Position numbers and translations under genes: made by a program. From Blastobasis lacticolella (lineage: Eukaryota > Arthropoda > Insecta > Lepidoptera > Blastobasidae): a stretch of 64,000 bases of DNA. Below the pieces are notes generated by a model. That model did no database searches, was not told where the DNA came from, and worked only from the letters and a program-made list of their open reading frames with translations. The stretch is taken from the NCBI GenBank assembly GCA_905147135.1, contig LR990061.1, positions 1,852,026 to 1,916,025 of the forward strand, written 5' to 3'. Positions 42,825-53,438 of this stretch are shown one piece after another. Numbering within the stretch: position 1 is the stretch's first letter; each line of letters opens with the position of its first letter.

Positions 42825-43449
42825 GTGACGCGGATTATACTATATTAGTAGAATACTTTCTTCTACTTATAATGTATACAGTGGGTAAGTTTTAAAACGT
42901 CGAAAAGAATTGTAAATTCTACTTTTAAACTCACCTCTAAGTCTTCTGCGACAACCCTGCAGCAATGCTGACAAAGTTATTCAAAAGTACAAATCGCTTT
43001 TTTCAATTTTGCCGTTGTGACGTCGGCCATCGAGGCGAAACTCGATATTCTTCAGTTATACAACTTTGTGTTCGGCTTGGAAAGAATCTACACTGTTTCC
43101 TTTGTCTGGAGGTAATGTTTAAAAGAAAAATATTTGCGTAAAATGCTTGAAGTGGCATAATTAAATATGTTTGAACATTATTCTTGTTCAATGATCATGA
43201 TCAATAATTATCATTAAGAGTGTAAAACCACACTTCACCTCACTTCAAGTCCACATTACAACAGTCCATAACAGTTTACTGCTAGGCTTGAGCCTCCTCC
43301 ACATTATGGCAGAATTGTGCTCCACAAGCGTAACAGGCAGGTAGGCAGATAGTATCCGCTGGTATTCCTCGGTATCCTCCATTATCTGACAGTCATCCTG
43401 CCATGTTTAGCAGGCCGTCGACAACCAATAGAATATTTCAGAAACAGCC
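42825..43449. other. unrecognised stretch with an RTE-3-like scrap
   Basis: 43262-43330 (AGTCCATAACAGTTTACTGC) resembles a diverged minus RTE-3 end. No gene. Confidence 0.4.
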
Positions 43450-43910
43450 GAAGAGCGTCGGTGACCTAGAGGTTGAGGAGTCCGACTCGTAAGCGCTTCC
43501 ACACTGTCCTTTACCGGGGTATCTCTGGGGTGCCTCTGTATTGGGTTCGAACCCTAGTGCATGTATAGTCAGCTGCTGAATGAATGGGGGAGTCCACTCA
43601 TTCAGCAGCTGATTGTACATGGCGGCATACATTAAATGTATGGTAGCCCCCTACCATTCATTTAACTCTCTGTAGGTGATTGTACCAATTACTCTTTTCT
43701 GAGTTATTTACATTGGTTGAATACTAACCGATGCTCTTACCGTGAGGGAAACATCGTCATGAAACTTGCGTTGTTAGGTTCCCCTGTTCGTACCATCGTC
43801 ACGGAGGTCAGGTGGCAGTCTAATCTCCAAATTCAAATCTGGATCACTTCAAGACGTTACCCGGGCCCTCGCGCGCGGAACATTGACGCCAAGATGTTGA
43901 TGATGATTCG
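43450..43910 (+). repeat. SINE-A with two insertions
   Basis: Head GAGCGTCGGTGACCTAGAGG and CCGACTCGTAAGCG, then about 46 foreign bases (43494-43539) before the B box GGGTTCGAACCC. A second insert of about 120 bp (43562-43681) follows the head and contains two hairpins: TCAGCTGCTGAATGA against TCATTCAGCAGCTGA, and ATGTATGGTAG against CTACCATTCAT. The body resumes at TGTACCAATTACTCTTTTC. Confidence 0.85.
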
Positions 43911-44310
43911 TCAGCAGACAGTAGATCGAATCACGGGCTGAATAGTAGCTCTTAGACACATATAGAGATAACTATTTATAGTTACTTTAATTTTGTATTT
44001 AATACGTTAATACAAGTCAGTATTGTGTTAGTCGTCCCTTTGTCTCCAACAAGTTGGAATTTAAGTAGAGATCCGGCGAATCGCTTAAGTGATGAAATGT
44101 TTACTTGAATGAGTTTGGTGACCTACTTTTCTGAAGTGATCGGGACTGAGTTATTGTCTAAGGGGGAATATTAGACTCTATTTGTGACTAGCTTTGCATT
44201 TGACTTCGTCCGCGAACTGATTAACATCTCAGAATAGAATAGGTGTATATGCAAACAACAGCATTATTTATAGATAAATGAAACAACAAATTCTAATTCA
44301 AAATCTTTCT
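43911..44310 (-). other. mostly unrecognised; one Helitron-like end
   Basis: On the minus strand CGCGGACGAAGTCAAATGCAAAG is followed by CTAG (44188-44191) and T, a Helitron-like 3' end. The rest is not recognised. Confidence 0.45.
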
Positions 44311-44580
44311 ACCATGCTTCATCATCGGTCGTCAATTACCACCAGGTGAGATCGTGGTCAAACGCCTGGTTAGTACAATTTATTGGTCTAGACAGGCTTT
44401 TGAATGCCACCTCACCTGGTGGTAAGTGACGATGCGGCCAATAATGGAGCATGCCTGTCTAGGTATAGGGTAGGGGTAAGGTAGTGGTAGGGTAGGGTTA
44501 AGGCAATGGTAGGATAGGGTAGGGGTAAGGTAGCGATAGGGAAGGGATAGGATAGAGTAAGGTGGTAGCGACTACCTACC
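44311..44580. repeat. inverted repeat with adjacent GGGTA minisatellite
   Basis: Left arm CCATGCTTCATCATCGGTCG...TACCACCAGGTGAG (44312-44350) and right arm CTCACCTGGTGGTAAGTGAC...GGAGCATG (44411-44453) are complementary at most positions. Directly after, 44464-44570 is a degenerate repeat of GGGTAGGGGTAAGGTAGTG. The 139-codon frame over this region is the complement of the repeat and is not a gene. Confidence 0.6.
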
Positions 44581-44879
44581 ACATACAGCATGTGTGATGC
44601 ACGCTCACTTAAAAGTCTGTCTGGCGGTGGCGTGGGGGCCGGGTCGCTCTTTTCCCTCAAATATGGTTGAATTGGACGATGGCTGGGCCCTGCGTTATAC
44701 TCGTGAACGGGTGCTGCCTTGGTGGACTGGCTTACTCTTGCTGTAGTTTTAGGTGGTTTTTTCTTAATTATACTAGACATACCTATATAATATAATATAG
44801 CGTTCCGGCTCTGCCTGGCATTGTCGAGCACGGTTCGGTTGGCGAGGGATACGTTTATCTACGGTCATAGGGCGGTCAG

Positions 44880-44997
44880 CGTGTCACTGTGTGTTTCCTT
44901 CCCACTTTCCTATCCCCCTCATTTTTGACGATTGAAAGAGATATTTATTGTCCTAATCAATAAAGAAATTTTGATTTTGATTTTGATTTTGATAGGA
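44880..44997 (+). repeat. LINE 3' end with (ATTTTG)n tail
   Basis: CTTCCCACTTTCCTATCCCC, TTGACGATTGAAAGAGATAT, TCAATAAAGAAATTTTG and then four TTTTGA units. Same family as 50150-50262. Confidence 0.65.
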
Positions 44998-45665
44998 ACA
45001 GCCTATTCACTCTAGCCTTAAAGACGTCCAGATTATAATAACCAGGAAACTTAAACACTGCTGTGTTTGTTAGGCCACCGACGCTCTTTGTGCCTTATGA
45101 TAGACCGATGTCTGTAATTTTTATGTTAATTAAATGCTCTTTTTTACCGTTAGTTTGATACCTATAAGTGGGGACCTATAATGGCTTTCTATTTCTTATA
45201 TCGATAACGATTGTTATACAAAGCTTTTGGTCTTCCTAAATTTATAATAATGTAAATATGCTTCATCAAGTGTTCATAATTCATTTAACCAAAATCAATA
45301 GAATACTCATGAACTCGCAATAACGGATACGTATCAGTTAACATCAATAAACAGAGCGAAACCGCGTACGTATTAAGTAAACAACCAATTTACGTGGGAA
45401 ATTGTGGAATGAAATAAAAAATGGCGAACGCACATTTATCTTCTGATAAATCCACCGCTATCTAGAGCGGAGTCTGTGTACGCGGATGTAGAGCGGCAGA
45501 TTAGTGCTGGATGTGGCATACGATTTTATGGTTCAGTGGTTCTGGTTCAGTGGTTCACTACCCGTCATATGCAGAGGTCGGTCAGAAACAAAGAACACAA
45601 AAAAACAATAAAAAAAAACTTTGTCTACTGGGTAAGATCAACCCATGTATACCTACATTATGAAT
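44998..45665. other. unrecognised stretch
   Basis: A SINE-A head scrap (TTAGGCCACCGACGCTC) lies at 45070-45087. No gene. Confidence 0.4.
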
Positions 45666-45752
45666 GTTTTTTTATGTTATACGGCAGGCAAGCAGGCAAA
45701 ACCTGATGAAAAGTGGTTACCGCCGCCCATGGGAGATATCAATGCGCTTAAT
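45666..45752 (-). mobile_element. CR1-A LINE 3' end
   Basis: TTTTTATGTTATACGGCAGG, CCTGATGAAAAGTGGTTACC; short and diverged. Confidence 0.72.
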
Positions 45753-46426
45753 GTTGATTTTTAGAATATATATTTTTTTAATTTTTCTCGGCCCTTACAA
45801 AACTAAAGGCCTTACAGGCCAACCAAATTATGGTAGTAAATTCGACAGCATACTTTAAGCGAGAGATATATGTTAGGTCCACAGCAAGAGGAACAATGTG
45901 GTTTCTGCCTACCCCTACGGGAACAAGACGTGACATGATGTATGTACTCATACTGATGTGCTACTCAGGCCAAGCCTCCTTTTCATATCTGCTTCATTCC
46001 GATGTCTGTAATCACCACTTCATTTTACTTTCAATCTTAATTTAAAAACACTGATAATAGGTATATAAATAATCAACTAAACCACTAAGACACCGACGCT
46101 CCCAAATTAAAACATACATAACCTCAGTAAAGTCATCACTATCATCATCCTGGCATCAATCCCGGTTATATCCCGGCATGGTCAGATATTTGTTCCCGAC
46201 GTAATTTGCTGGATGCGCAAGATCAGCATGTCCCATCCAGCAACGCTATCTCCGCGCCAGACACACACCAGGTAGTGCGGGAGGTAATCCATCACAATCA
46301 CAGCGACGCAAACACGGACGCCGCCACGGAGGGACACCCTGTAGAGGTCCCAGGTGAAATGATACAATAAATTATATCTGTTGGTCCCATGCGGAGGTTC
46401 GTAAGAACGTTTCTCACTCGTTATTA
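45753..46426. other. unrecognised stretch with LINE and SINE scraps
   Basis: 45898-45945 (CTGCCTACCCCTACGGGAAC) is the same tail type as 48800-48960. 46083-46101 is a SINE-A head scrap, and 46140-46178 is a SINE-A or RTE-2 tail scrap. Confidence 0.4.
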
Positions 46427-46475
46427 TCATCGTCCTAGCCCGGCTTCTGTCAGAGTTCGCCACGAAGTTTGTGGA
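46427..46475 (-). repeat. RTE-2 tail scrap
   Basis: ATCGTCCTAGCCCGGCTTCT and GTCAGAGTTCGCCACGAAG match the reversed D-P-D-R-G-R end of RTE-2. Confidence 0.45.
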
Positions 46476-46481
46476 ATTGTA

Positions 46482-46720
46482 TAATTTTTTTTTATTATAC
46501 GTAAGACAAACAGGCAAGCGAGTCACCTAATGTAAAGTGGTCAAAGCCGCCTATGGATATCAACAACACTAGGGGCGCTACCAATGCGTTGCCGCCTCTG
46601 AGGAGACCTCTAATATACTTCTTGAACGGTGCCATGTCATAGTTCAAAGGAAATACCGTGGCTGGGAGCTCATTTCACATCCGAATCGTACGAGCGAGAA
46701 ACGTTCTTTCGAATCTTCAC
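46482..46720 (-). mobile_element. CR1-A LINE 3' end, long copy
   Basis: TTTTTTTATTATACGTAAGA, CCTAATGTAAAGTGGTCAAA, CCAATGCGTTGCCGCCTCTG, CCATGTCATAGTTCAAAGGA, and the coding block complement GGGAGCTCATTTCACATCC. Covers about 240 bp. Confidence 0.83.
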
Positions 46721-47929
46721 GTGGAATTTTAGAGGGTCCACGTAATTCCTAATAAGTAATGTAAGCAGACAACCATTGTGAGATGTTAGTGTGGATAAAG
46801 ATATAGCCAAAGCGGACTCCATAGGTATACTTAAGAAAAAATACAAAGAACAGTGTTTTATGTAACAGCGCATGTTTTATGTACCATGATTGTTTTCTGC
46901 CGTGCGCGTCGCGCTGGCGCTTATGGGTTTGTAGGTACCTTTAAACCAGTAGGCGCGGATGCACGCGTACGTGCGGACCGCAGTATTTAGTATAGGTAGT
47001 TTGTAGTAAGTATGTTAAGTAGTGTTGTAAGTTGGAAGAGTTGCAAACGGTAGTACGTAGTACAATGGACGTCAATGGAATAGAGAGCGTATCTGTCATA
47101 AAACTGCTGCGCAGTTTGACAGAGTCTTTAAAAATGTAATGTGTGTTACTGTCATGTTGGAAATAAAAAAAAGATCGCATAGTGAAGTTACTTAGACACT
47201 TAGACTTTAATTGTACCTAAATATAGTCTTTATTGTTATATTGATATGCCATACGAATAAATAAATAAATTCGACAAGCATTGCTTTTGAATACGGGTGT
47301 CAGTCTTTTCCCAGTAGCGACGTCTACAGCCTACCCCAGCCGCGCCCTCCAAAGGATTAGCCCACCAACCCTATTTGATTTGTTTATGATTACACTAAGG
47401 ATTTTTCGGGTTCATTTGCCGCGGATCCGAATTGATTGATTGATTATTTATATCGTACGCTTTCAGTCGGAACGTTCCGTTTGATCAGTGTTACTGAATT
47501 CCGTTCGTACGGATTTAATGTCACAAAATGTGGATGTGTTTTTTGCGGAATTACTTTCGTCCTGTATTGTATTTACATACGGTTAGCCCTTTGGATCGTT
47601 AACAAATAAACAGATGTGCGGTTTGGCTGCGTGTTTTATTTATTTGTTTATTTATTTATTTAAAACTTTATTGGGTTTTTTTATTATTATTGTTGGACTT
47701 TCCTCTAATACCCGATCGCACTTAAGCGATGCCTAAGTTGATATCAGATGTTCCTAATAAGAAGAGATGTACCACCTTAAGTGAAAATTAAACGTGTAAA
47801 GATACTCCTGACTTTATGACACCGAATAAGTGACGCTTAATAATAAATGCTTGGGTATATCTTAAGGAGAGTTTTCCCGAGCGCGCTCCATACAAAGGTA
47901 GTTTTTTTTTAGAAAATATTTATTTCACT
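46721..47929. other. unrecognised stretch
   Basis: 47238-47272 (TTGATATGCCATACGAATAAATAAATAAA) resembles a retroelement tail. It recurs in part at 29206-29227 (ATGCCATACGAATAAATAAA). No gene. Confidence 0.4.
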
Positions 47930-48120
47930 GCCATCTTACCAGATGTTATGTGCAGATGTAGTCTACGATGGTGCATACCTGTCTATTAAGTACCTATTCA
48001 CTCTTGTCTTAAAGACCCAAGTTGTACCGCTCACATTGATCATATTTTCAATATAACGCTATTAAAATTAATTAAATCTTGTAGACGTGATCTAGAAACT
48101 TGTGGTTTAGATTTTCGTTA
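47930..48120 (-). repeat. diverged LINE 3' region
   Basis: GATGGTGCATACCTGTCTAT and ACCTATTCACTCTTGTCTTA fit the reversed tail of a CR1-type LINE seen also at 44995-45045. 48046-48120 (TTTTCAATATAACGCTATTA, TTGTAGACGTGATCTAGAAA) recurs at 62093-62170. Confidence 0.45.
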
Positions 48121-48608
48121 AAATATATTGTTTCAAAGTTTAATTGGGATTAAAGGTTGTAAGATTTCCATACAATTATTAGAAAATGATTGCGTTTTAT
48201 TTTTTCCTGTCTGCACGATCCCACTTGAAGAACAAAATACAGATAATGCTGAGTGGTATACCACCATTTGTTTGCCCAGTGTCTTTGATAAAGTTAGGAA
48301 AAAACGACCAAGAAGTCAAATCCTATTGCACCATGACAACGCGAATAAGACATAGTCATTTTTGGCTTCTGAAAAGGTAGAGCTAGTGACCCATTCTGCA
48401 CATAGTCCAGCGATTTCTTTATTTTCCCAAAAATCGAATATTTGATTTTTACGAGGCCGGAAGAGGCCGTGATAGCTTTTAATCAAAAAAATTTAGCTAA
48501 GAATCAGAAAAGTGTTTAAAATGTAATGGAAATTACTTCGCAACACAGTTAAAATATTAAATAGAATTTTTTTTATTGATGACTTACCCAAAACAATTGG
48601 TAATGTAA
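48121..48608. other. unrecognised stretch
   Basis: Short frames without recognisable motifs. Confidence 0.35.
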
Positions 48609-48775
48609 TGATGAATTTTAATTTCTGTTACGGGTCTGGGTGTTGTATGTAAAACAAGTATGCATTTAAAAAATATATACGTAGTTTATCAGTTTTCTGG
48701 CACCCATAACACAAGCTTTGCTTACTTTGGGGCTAGATGGCGCTGTTTGAATTGTCCAAGTATATTTATTGTTAT
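48609..48775 (+). repeat. SINE-B body
   Basis: ATTTCTGTTACGGGTCTGGG, ACACAAGCTTTGCTTACTTT, GGGGCTAGATGGCGCTGTTT, ending TATTTATTGTTATTTGT. Confidence 0.85.
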
Positions 48776-48799
48776 TTGTATGTAATCTCTGTATTGCAT

Positions 48800-48960
48800 C
48801 AATTTATAACATTACAGGAAAAAGAACACAGTATAATACAAAGGCGAGCTTATCCCACAACGGGATTTCTTCCAGATATCCTTTATTTTATATTATTTAC
48901 TATTCTCTGCCTACCCCACCTGTGGGACACAGGCGTGAGCTGTATGTATGTATGTATGCC
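48800..48960 (+). repeat. LINE 3' end with (TATG)n tail
   Basis: AAAGGCGAGCTTATCCCACA, GGGATTTCTTCCAG, CTGCCTACCCCACCTGTGGG, ACACAGGCGTGAGCTGTATG and three more TATG units. The first two blocks recur at 58570-58610. Confidence 0.55.
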
Positions 48961-49254
48961 ACGTAGTCGATCTTTTTTTATCTCTATATTTCCTCGCGGT
49001 GTTCACACACACGGGATTTGAGTTTCTTTGAACTGGCACTAACCGTCGGAAACCCTAAACATTTCCGGGTAAGTGAAGGAATTCTGTCGCTTCCTGTTGG
49101 CGGAGGAATTTTTGATATTAGTTCAGTCGTACCTAGATTACAGCTTACATATACACGTTAAGCTGATGTGGGTTATTCGGCTTTGTAAAGCGTTGTCTCT
49201 GTCACACGAGTGTGTTGTGTATAGTGAGGAAATAGCCGTGTAATATAAATGAGC

Positions 49255-49512
49255 CGTGTGGTGTCCGGCAGAGTAGAATAACACCAACCCCTTACGCTCG
49301 TGGGTGACGTACAAGGCGACTAATGTTTACATGGCAAAAGATCTAGAGTCTCTGTAGACTAGAAAATGGGCAGCAGCGTTTTTCATTGTAATATTTGTAA
49401 CACAGCGATCTCCAACCCGTCAGCCGAGCGTGGAGATTATGGTAATAACCTCCCCTTTCATGGGAGAGGCCCTAAGTCCTGCAGTGGACTGTTACTGGCT
49501 GTGATGGTGATA
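49255..49512 (+). mobile_element. RTE-3 type tail, near full length
   Basis: TGTGGTGTCCGGCAGAGTAG to GTTACTGGCTGTGATGGTGA. Aligns over its whole length with 61207-61470. Confidence 0.85.
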
Positions 49513-49636
49513 CACATACAGATGATGTGGCTTACTAGGCTTCGTAGAACGTCGTCTCTGTCACATTAGTGTGTTATGTGTGAAATACTATGGGGAAAAT
49601 AGCCGATGTGCAATATGGATGATGTCTTCCATCGCA

Positions 49637-49760
49637 CATGTTATCGGGTTTAGTACCACGGTTGGTATTACTTTTACCTCGATATTTTGGCGCAGTTGCA
49701 TGCGTCATGGTCACGAGTAAACTGATGCCGCTGTGTGGAGTCGCAACTTAAGACAGACAC
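49637..49760 (-). repeat. Penelope-like tail, core and arm
   Basis: Minus strand: GTTTACTCGTGACCATGACG, CATGCAACTGCGCCAAAATA, TCGAGGTAAAAGTAATACCA, ACCGTGGTACTAAACCCGAT. The CTCGTGACCAYG start links it to the tail behind the protein remnant at 19507-19815. Confidence 0.55.
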
Positions 49761-50007
49761 ACATAAGCCCTAAGGACATGCCGAAACTAGCTGACTAGTG
49801 TACTTACAAAACATTTAAAATAATTAAGTTACTATTCTTTAAGAATTGATTGGATGAACATTTAAAGAAAACCAAAATTAATTGATTGAGAAGGTCGTTG
49901 AGGATAATGAGATACAGACATATCAGTTGTTCCAACTGCCTGTCTGTTCAGGAATAATAATATTCTTAAAGAAGTGCCTTTTCTGTGACACTTCAAATTT
50001 TGATTCC

Positions 50008-50093
50008 TTTCGCCACTCGAGAACTTTCCTGCCCCATCGGCCATCTATTCCTCAAGCTATGTGCCCTGCCCACCGCCACTTTAGCCTGGCCGA
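50008..50093 (-). repeat. RTE-1 internal fragment
   Basis: CCACTCGAGAACTTTCCTGC, CCCATCGGCCATCTATTCCT and ATGTGCCCTGCCCACCGCCA match the Q-W-A-G-H-I-A region of RTE-1. Unlike the other copies it has no 3' tail or target duplication. Confidence 0.78.
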
Positions 50094-50149
50094 TGATTAT
50101 AATTTTATATTCATCATTGTCGTGCGTCGTGTTGTCATTAAAAGTAACT

Positions 50150-50262
50150 GAGAAGTGTGTGCTTCCTTCCTACTTTCCTACCTCCCTCCTTTTTGACGAT
50201 TGAAAGAGATATTTAATGTCCTAAACAATAAATAAATTTTGAATTTTGAATATTGAAGTAAC
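50150..50262 (+). repeat. LINE 3' end with TTTTGAAT tail
   Basis: CTTCCTACTTTCCTACCTCC, TTTTGACGATTGAAAGAGAT, AACAATAAATAAATTTTGAA. Pairs with 44880-44997. Confidence 0.65.
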
Positions 50263-50660
50263 TCAGCAGTCTTAGCTGTTCTTTCTTCCTGTCCTCAAAT
50301 CTATTGGTGTAATAATTAATACATTAAACCGTGAGTTCGTTCGTTCCATCTGCTCTGTCCCGGTTTAAAAGCCTTCTGGGGCATGGCTATCCATCAACTT
50401 GGATTAGAGAGATTTCTCATTAATTTCCGTGTTTGCAACGTTAAGGCTTTCAAGGAGTTTGGGGGCATCTATTTTCGTTAGGACCATTGGGACGTGTAAT
50501 GCGTTTTTCATCGTTTTGGATACCTATTAGCTTTAGGTTTGTACAATTATGTTGGTTAGGTTAATGTAGAGTGTCGGTGGTCTAATGTGTAGTGGCTCAG
50601 AATTGTGAGCGAGACCTAACGAGTTCGATAGCTAATGCCTAAATAATGCTAAATTATATA
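50263..50660. other. unrecognised stretch
   Basis: A weak SINE-A-head-like sequence occurs at 50571-50640 (AGTGTCGGTGGTCTAATG). Confidence 0.4.
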
Positions 50661-50782
50661 CAAATAAATAATCGTGGACAAATTCTCACAGCACCATCTA
50701 GCCCCAAACTAAGCAAGGCTTGTGCTATGGGTGCTAGCTAACTTATATACTTTTTATTATAAATACATACTTATTATACATT
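50661..50782 (-). repeat. SINE-B body
   Basis: AAATAAATAATCGTGGACAA, CACCATCTAGCCCCAAACTA, TATGGGTGCTAGCTAACTTA, ending TACATACTTATTATACAT. Confidence 0.83.
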
Positions 50783-50923
50783 ATGTAAATTAGCTGAACA
50801 CCAACCTTCTTGAATGAAATGACAAAGTATAATACTGTCCAAAAATGGCAAAACGTAACAATGACTACCTATTTCGCTTTACGTAATTAAAGCGGTAGTT
50901 AGGGGTGATAATTTTGGGCCTGA

Positions 50924-51170
50924 TACCCCGGTTGTACTCCCGCGCACGAGCGAACGGGGTCCACCATGGCCATGATCCGGTATTTCGCAGATCAGATAAT
51001 TATAGTGGTACCTCACCAGATTGGTTCATGTTCAGGCAACTGAATGTGTAGGTTTTATTCAACTAATGTACATAACTCAGAAAAGATTCATTGGTACGTC
51101 GCCTGATTTGAACCCGGTCCCTCTCGCTTACGAGTCGGAAACCTTAACCTCTCGGCCACCGACTCGCTCG
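50924..51170 (-). repeat. SINE-A, internally deleted
   Basis: CCCCGGTTGTACTCCCGCGC, GCAGATCAGATAATTATAGT, B-box complement TTTGAACCCGG and head complement AACCTCTCGGCCACCGA. Two gaps shorten the centre. Confidence 0.87.
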
Positions 51171-51702
51171 CGTCGGGAGAGAGGCGCACTTATTATACTT
51201 ACCACTTATTAACTAGGCTACGGCCTACATAATTTCTCCTAAGACTTCTCCGAAATAAAAATATCTGACAGACATAGCACGTTATCCATCACGGCCGAGG
51301 CTTAGCACGTAACTAATTACGGTTTACGTTCACACCCATCGCTTCGGCGAAAGCCAGCGCCGGAAAGCTCCGCTGAAACTTTCTGAAGCTTTCCATGAGA
51401 TGGGCTGATTATAAGCTTCTCTATTTATAAATATATAAGTTGGTTTAAGTGCTTTGTTTCATTTTAATTGGCTAGAGAGAAACAGAAGGACATAAGTTAA
51501 TAGTTGTATAATAACTATAGGTCTTCAAGGTTTTAGCTATAGTTGTGTTTCAGGTCTATGCGTCTTCGAGTGAATACATACATTTTTATTCCACTAATTC
51601 TTTTTACAATATTCAAGAATTTCTATGACTCCGAAAAAGGAGACTTAGGAAACCTGTATCTCAGGAGTCAGAATCCTCGCCATAGCTCTTCAACGAATTG
51701 AT
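51171..51702. other. unrecognised stretch
   Basis: No gene or known repeat. Confidence 0.35.
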
Positions 51703-51825
51703 AAATTTTATGTTACGAGTCTGGGTGTTCTATGTAGTTCTCTGGCACCCTTAACACAAGCTTTGTTTACTTTGAGGTTAGATGACGCTGTGTGAATTGT
51801 CTAAGTATGTTTATTCAGGTCCTAA
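51703..51825 (+). repeat. SINE-B body, shortened
   Basis: TATGTTACGAGTCTGGGTGT, TTCTCTGGCACCCTTAACAC, AGATGACGCTGTGTGAATTG. About 50 bp missing in the middle. Confidence 0.8.
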
Positions 51826-52247
51826 CGTTCTTAAAATATTCAGAGTATGGGTAAACTTAATAATAACTTAGCCACTTATTTGACTTAAGAAATTCTGAAA
51901 AACAGGAAAATTTCGAGCAGCTGCAAAATCTAAGTTATCATATTCTACTTCAAACTTATATCACAGAATAAAGAAACCTGATACATTCATAATAAACGGT
52001 AGAGAAGACATTGTACAACATCAAAATATGCAAACAGTTTTTTTGTGACCAACAAAATGTCACCAAACCAACATTCCGTCATGATATACCGTCTAAATCC
52101 CATGACGATTCCACGACGACTTATGAACGTGACTTCGCGTCACTTTCCTTTGTAATACCCATGGGAGAATTGATAAATGACACTTTTATCCTATTTTTTA
52201 CATACATGAAAGTACATAGATACAAAACTTAATTAAGTTATAATAAT
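51826..52247. other. unrecognised stretch
   Basis: A 73-codon frame (52011-52232) has no recognisable family features. Confidence 0.35.
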
Positions 52248-52616
52248 AATCTTAGCGTTGATGTTCCGGTTGTGTTCTCGCGTATGAGCGCCCGGGGTCC
52301 GCCTTGACCATGGTCCAGGATTAGGCAGAATAGCTAATTACCTGTTACCAAGGGACCAAACACACAACAATAAGGATAAGGGAGAATGGGGGGAAGGGGA
52401 GGGGTGTTACCTGACTAGATTGGATCATGGTTACACATCCAGTCGCCTAAATATGCAGGTTTCATCACGACGTTTTCCCTCACCGTAAGAGCATCGGTTA
52501 GTATTCAACTAATGTACATAACTCAGAAAAGAGTCATTGGTGCATGGCCGCAGCGGGTCTCAACCCGGTACCTCTCGCTTCGAGTCGGATACTCTGACCG
52601 CTCGGCCATCGCTGCT
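52248..52616 (-). repeat. SINE-A, full length with a G-rich insertion
   Basis: TTGATGTTCCGGTTGTG, GACCATGGTCCAGGATTAGG, TCAGAAAAGAGTCATTGGTG, B-box complement TCAACCC, head complement ACCGCTCGGCCATCG. About 60 bases at 52345-52410 (GGGAGAATGGGGGGAAGGGG) replace the usual GGAGCGACTGCCATCTGACC segment. Confidence 0.88.
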
Positions 52617-52886
52617 CACTAATTATAATTAATTCAGTACCAAAACTACTACACAAAGGAAACAAATTCAGGCTTAGAGTAAAACAAACCAGTTATCAGA
52701 ATATAATATGAGACACACGTGTGTCGCAGCGATGTGAAAGTGTCAGGGGTTGGCGCAAATATTAGCCTAGTAACTAATTATTTATTATTTACTTTATTAT
52801 ACACGAAACAAGTTAAAAAGCAATTATTACAAGAGGTTGTTTACAAAGGTGGGCTTATCTCTAAGTGATCAAAGATTTATAGACTA

Positions 52887-53127
52887 CTAGCGGACCCGAC
52901 AGACGTTGTCCTGTCTACACGTCTTTAATTTGAAAATTTCAAACTTTTTTTAATAAGCTAAAACATTCTGGACCATTTTGAATCTAATTGAATCTAATCA
53001 AAATTGTGAATCTAAACCATTCCCAGATCCCCTTGAACACACACAAAAAATTTCATCAAAATCGGTCCAGTCGTTTGAGAGAAGTTCAGTGACATACACA
53101 CTCACAGAAGAATTATATATATAAAGA
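52887..53127 (-). mobile_element. short non-autonomous Helitron, 241 bp
   Basis: Minus strand starts TCTTTATATATATAATTCTT after A and ends GACAACGTCTGTCGGGTCCG CTAG before T. GGAC/GTCC can pair as the 3' hairpin. ACGACTGGACCGATTTTGAT lies inside. Both ends and the A|T target are intact. Confidence 0.85.
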
Positions 53128-53438
53128 TAAAACATTTTTTGTTTAAGTACAATTTGTAATGAAAAAATGTATTCTTCGCCTGTTCAGATATTTTTCTTAT
53201 AATATAACGAAACATTTCTTCAAAGGAAATCGATCCACATTATAAAATTCATCAATCAAACATATGTACATCTGCTCAGATATATAAGTACCCTTCCATG
53301 TACATTTATATTTGAAGCCTTGGCAATGCTCACATATTAATGAACTCGACTGTACCTACACACTCGTTTTGATTACCAATTATATTAATTAATAAATTTT
53401 ATACGACAAAATTCCGCACAGATCTTTCTTCCTACACT
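53128..53438. other. unrecognised stretch
   Basis: AT-rich; no gene. Confidence 0.35.

Noticed and set aside
44412..44831. 139-codon minus frame rich in Leu, Pro, Tyr
   Set aside because: Half of it is the translated complement of the GGGTA minisatellite; open only because of the low-complexity repeat.
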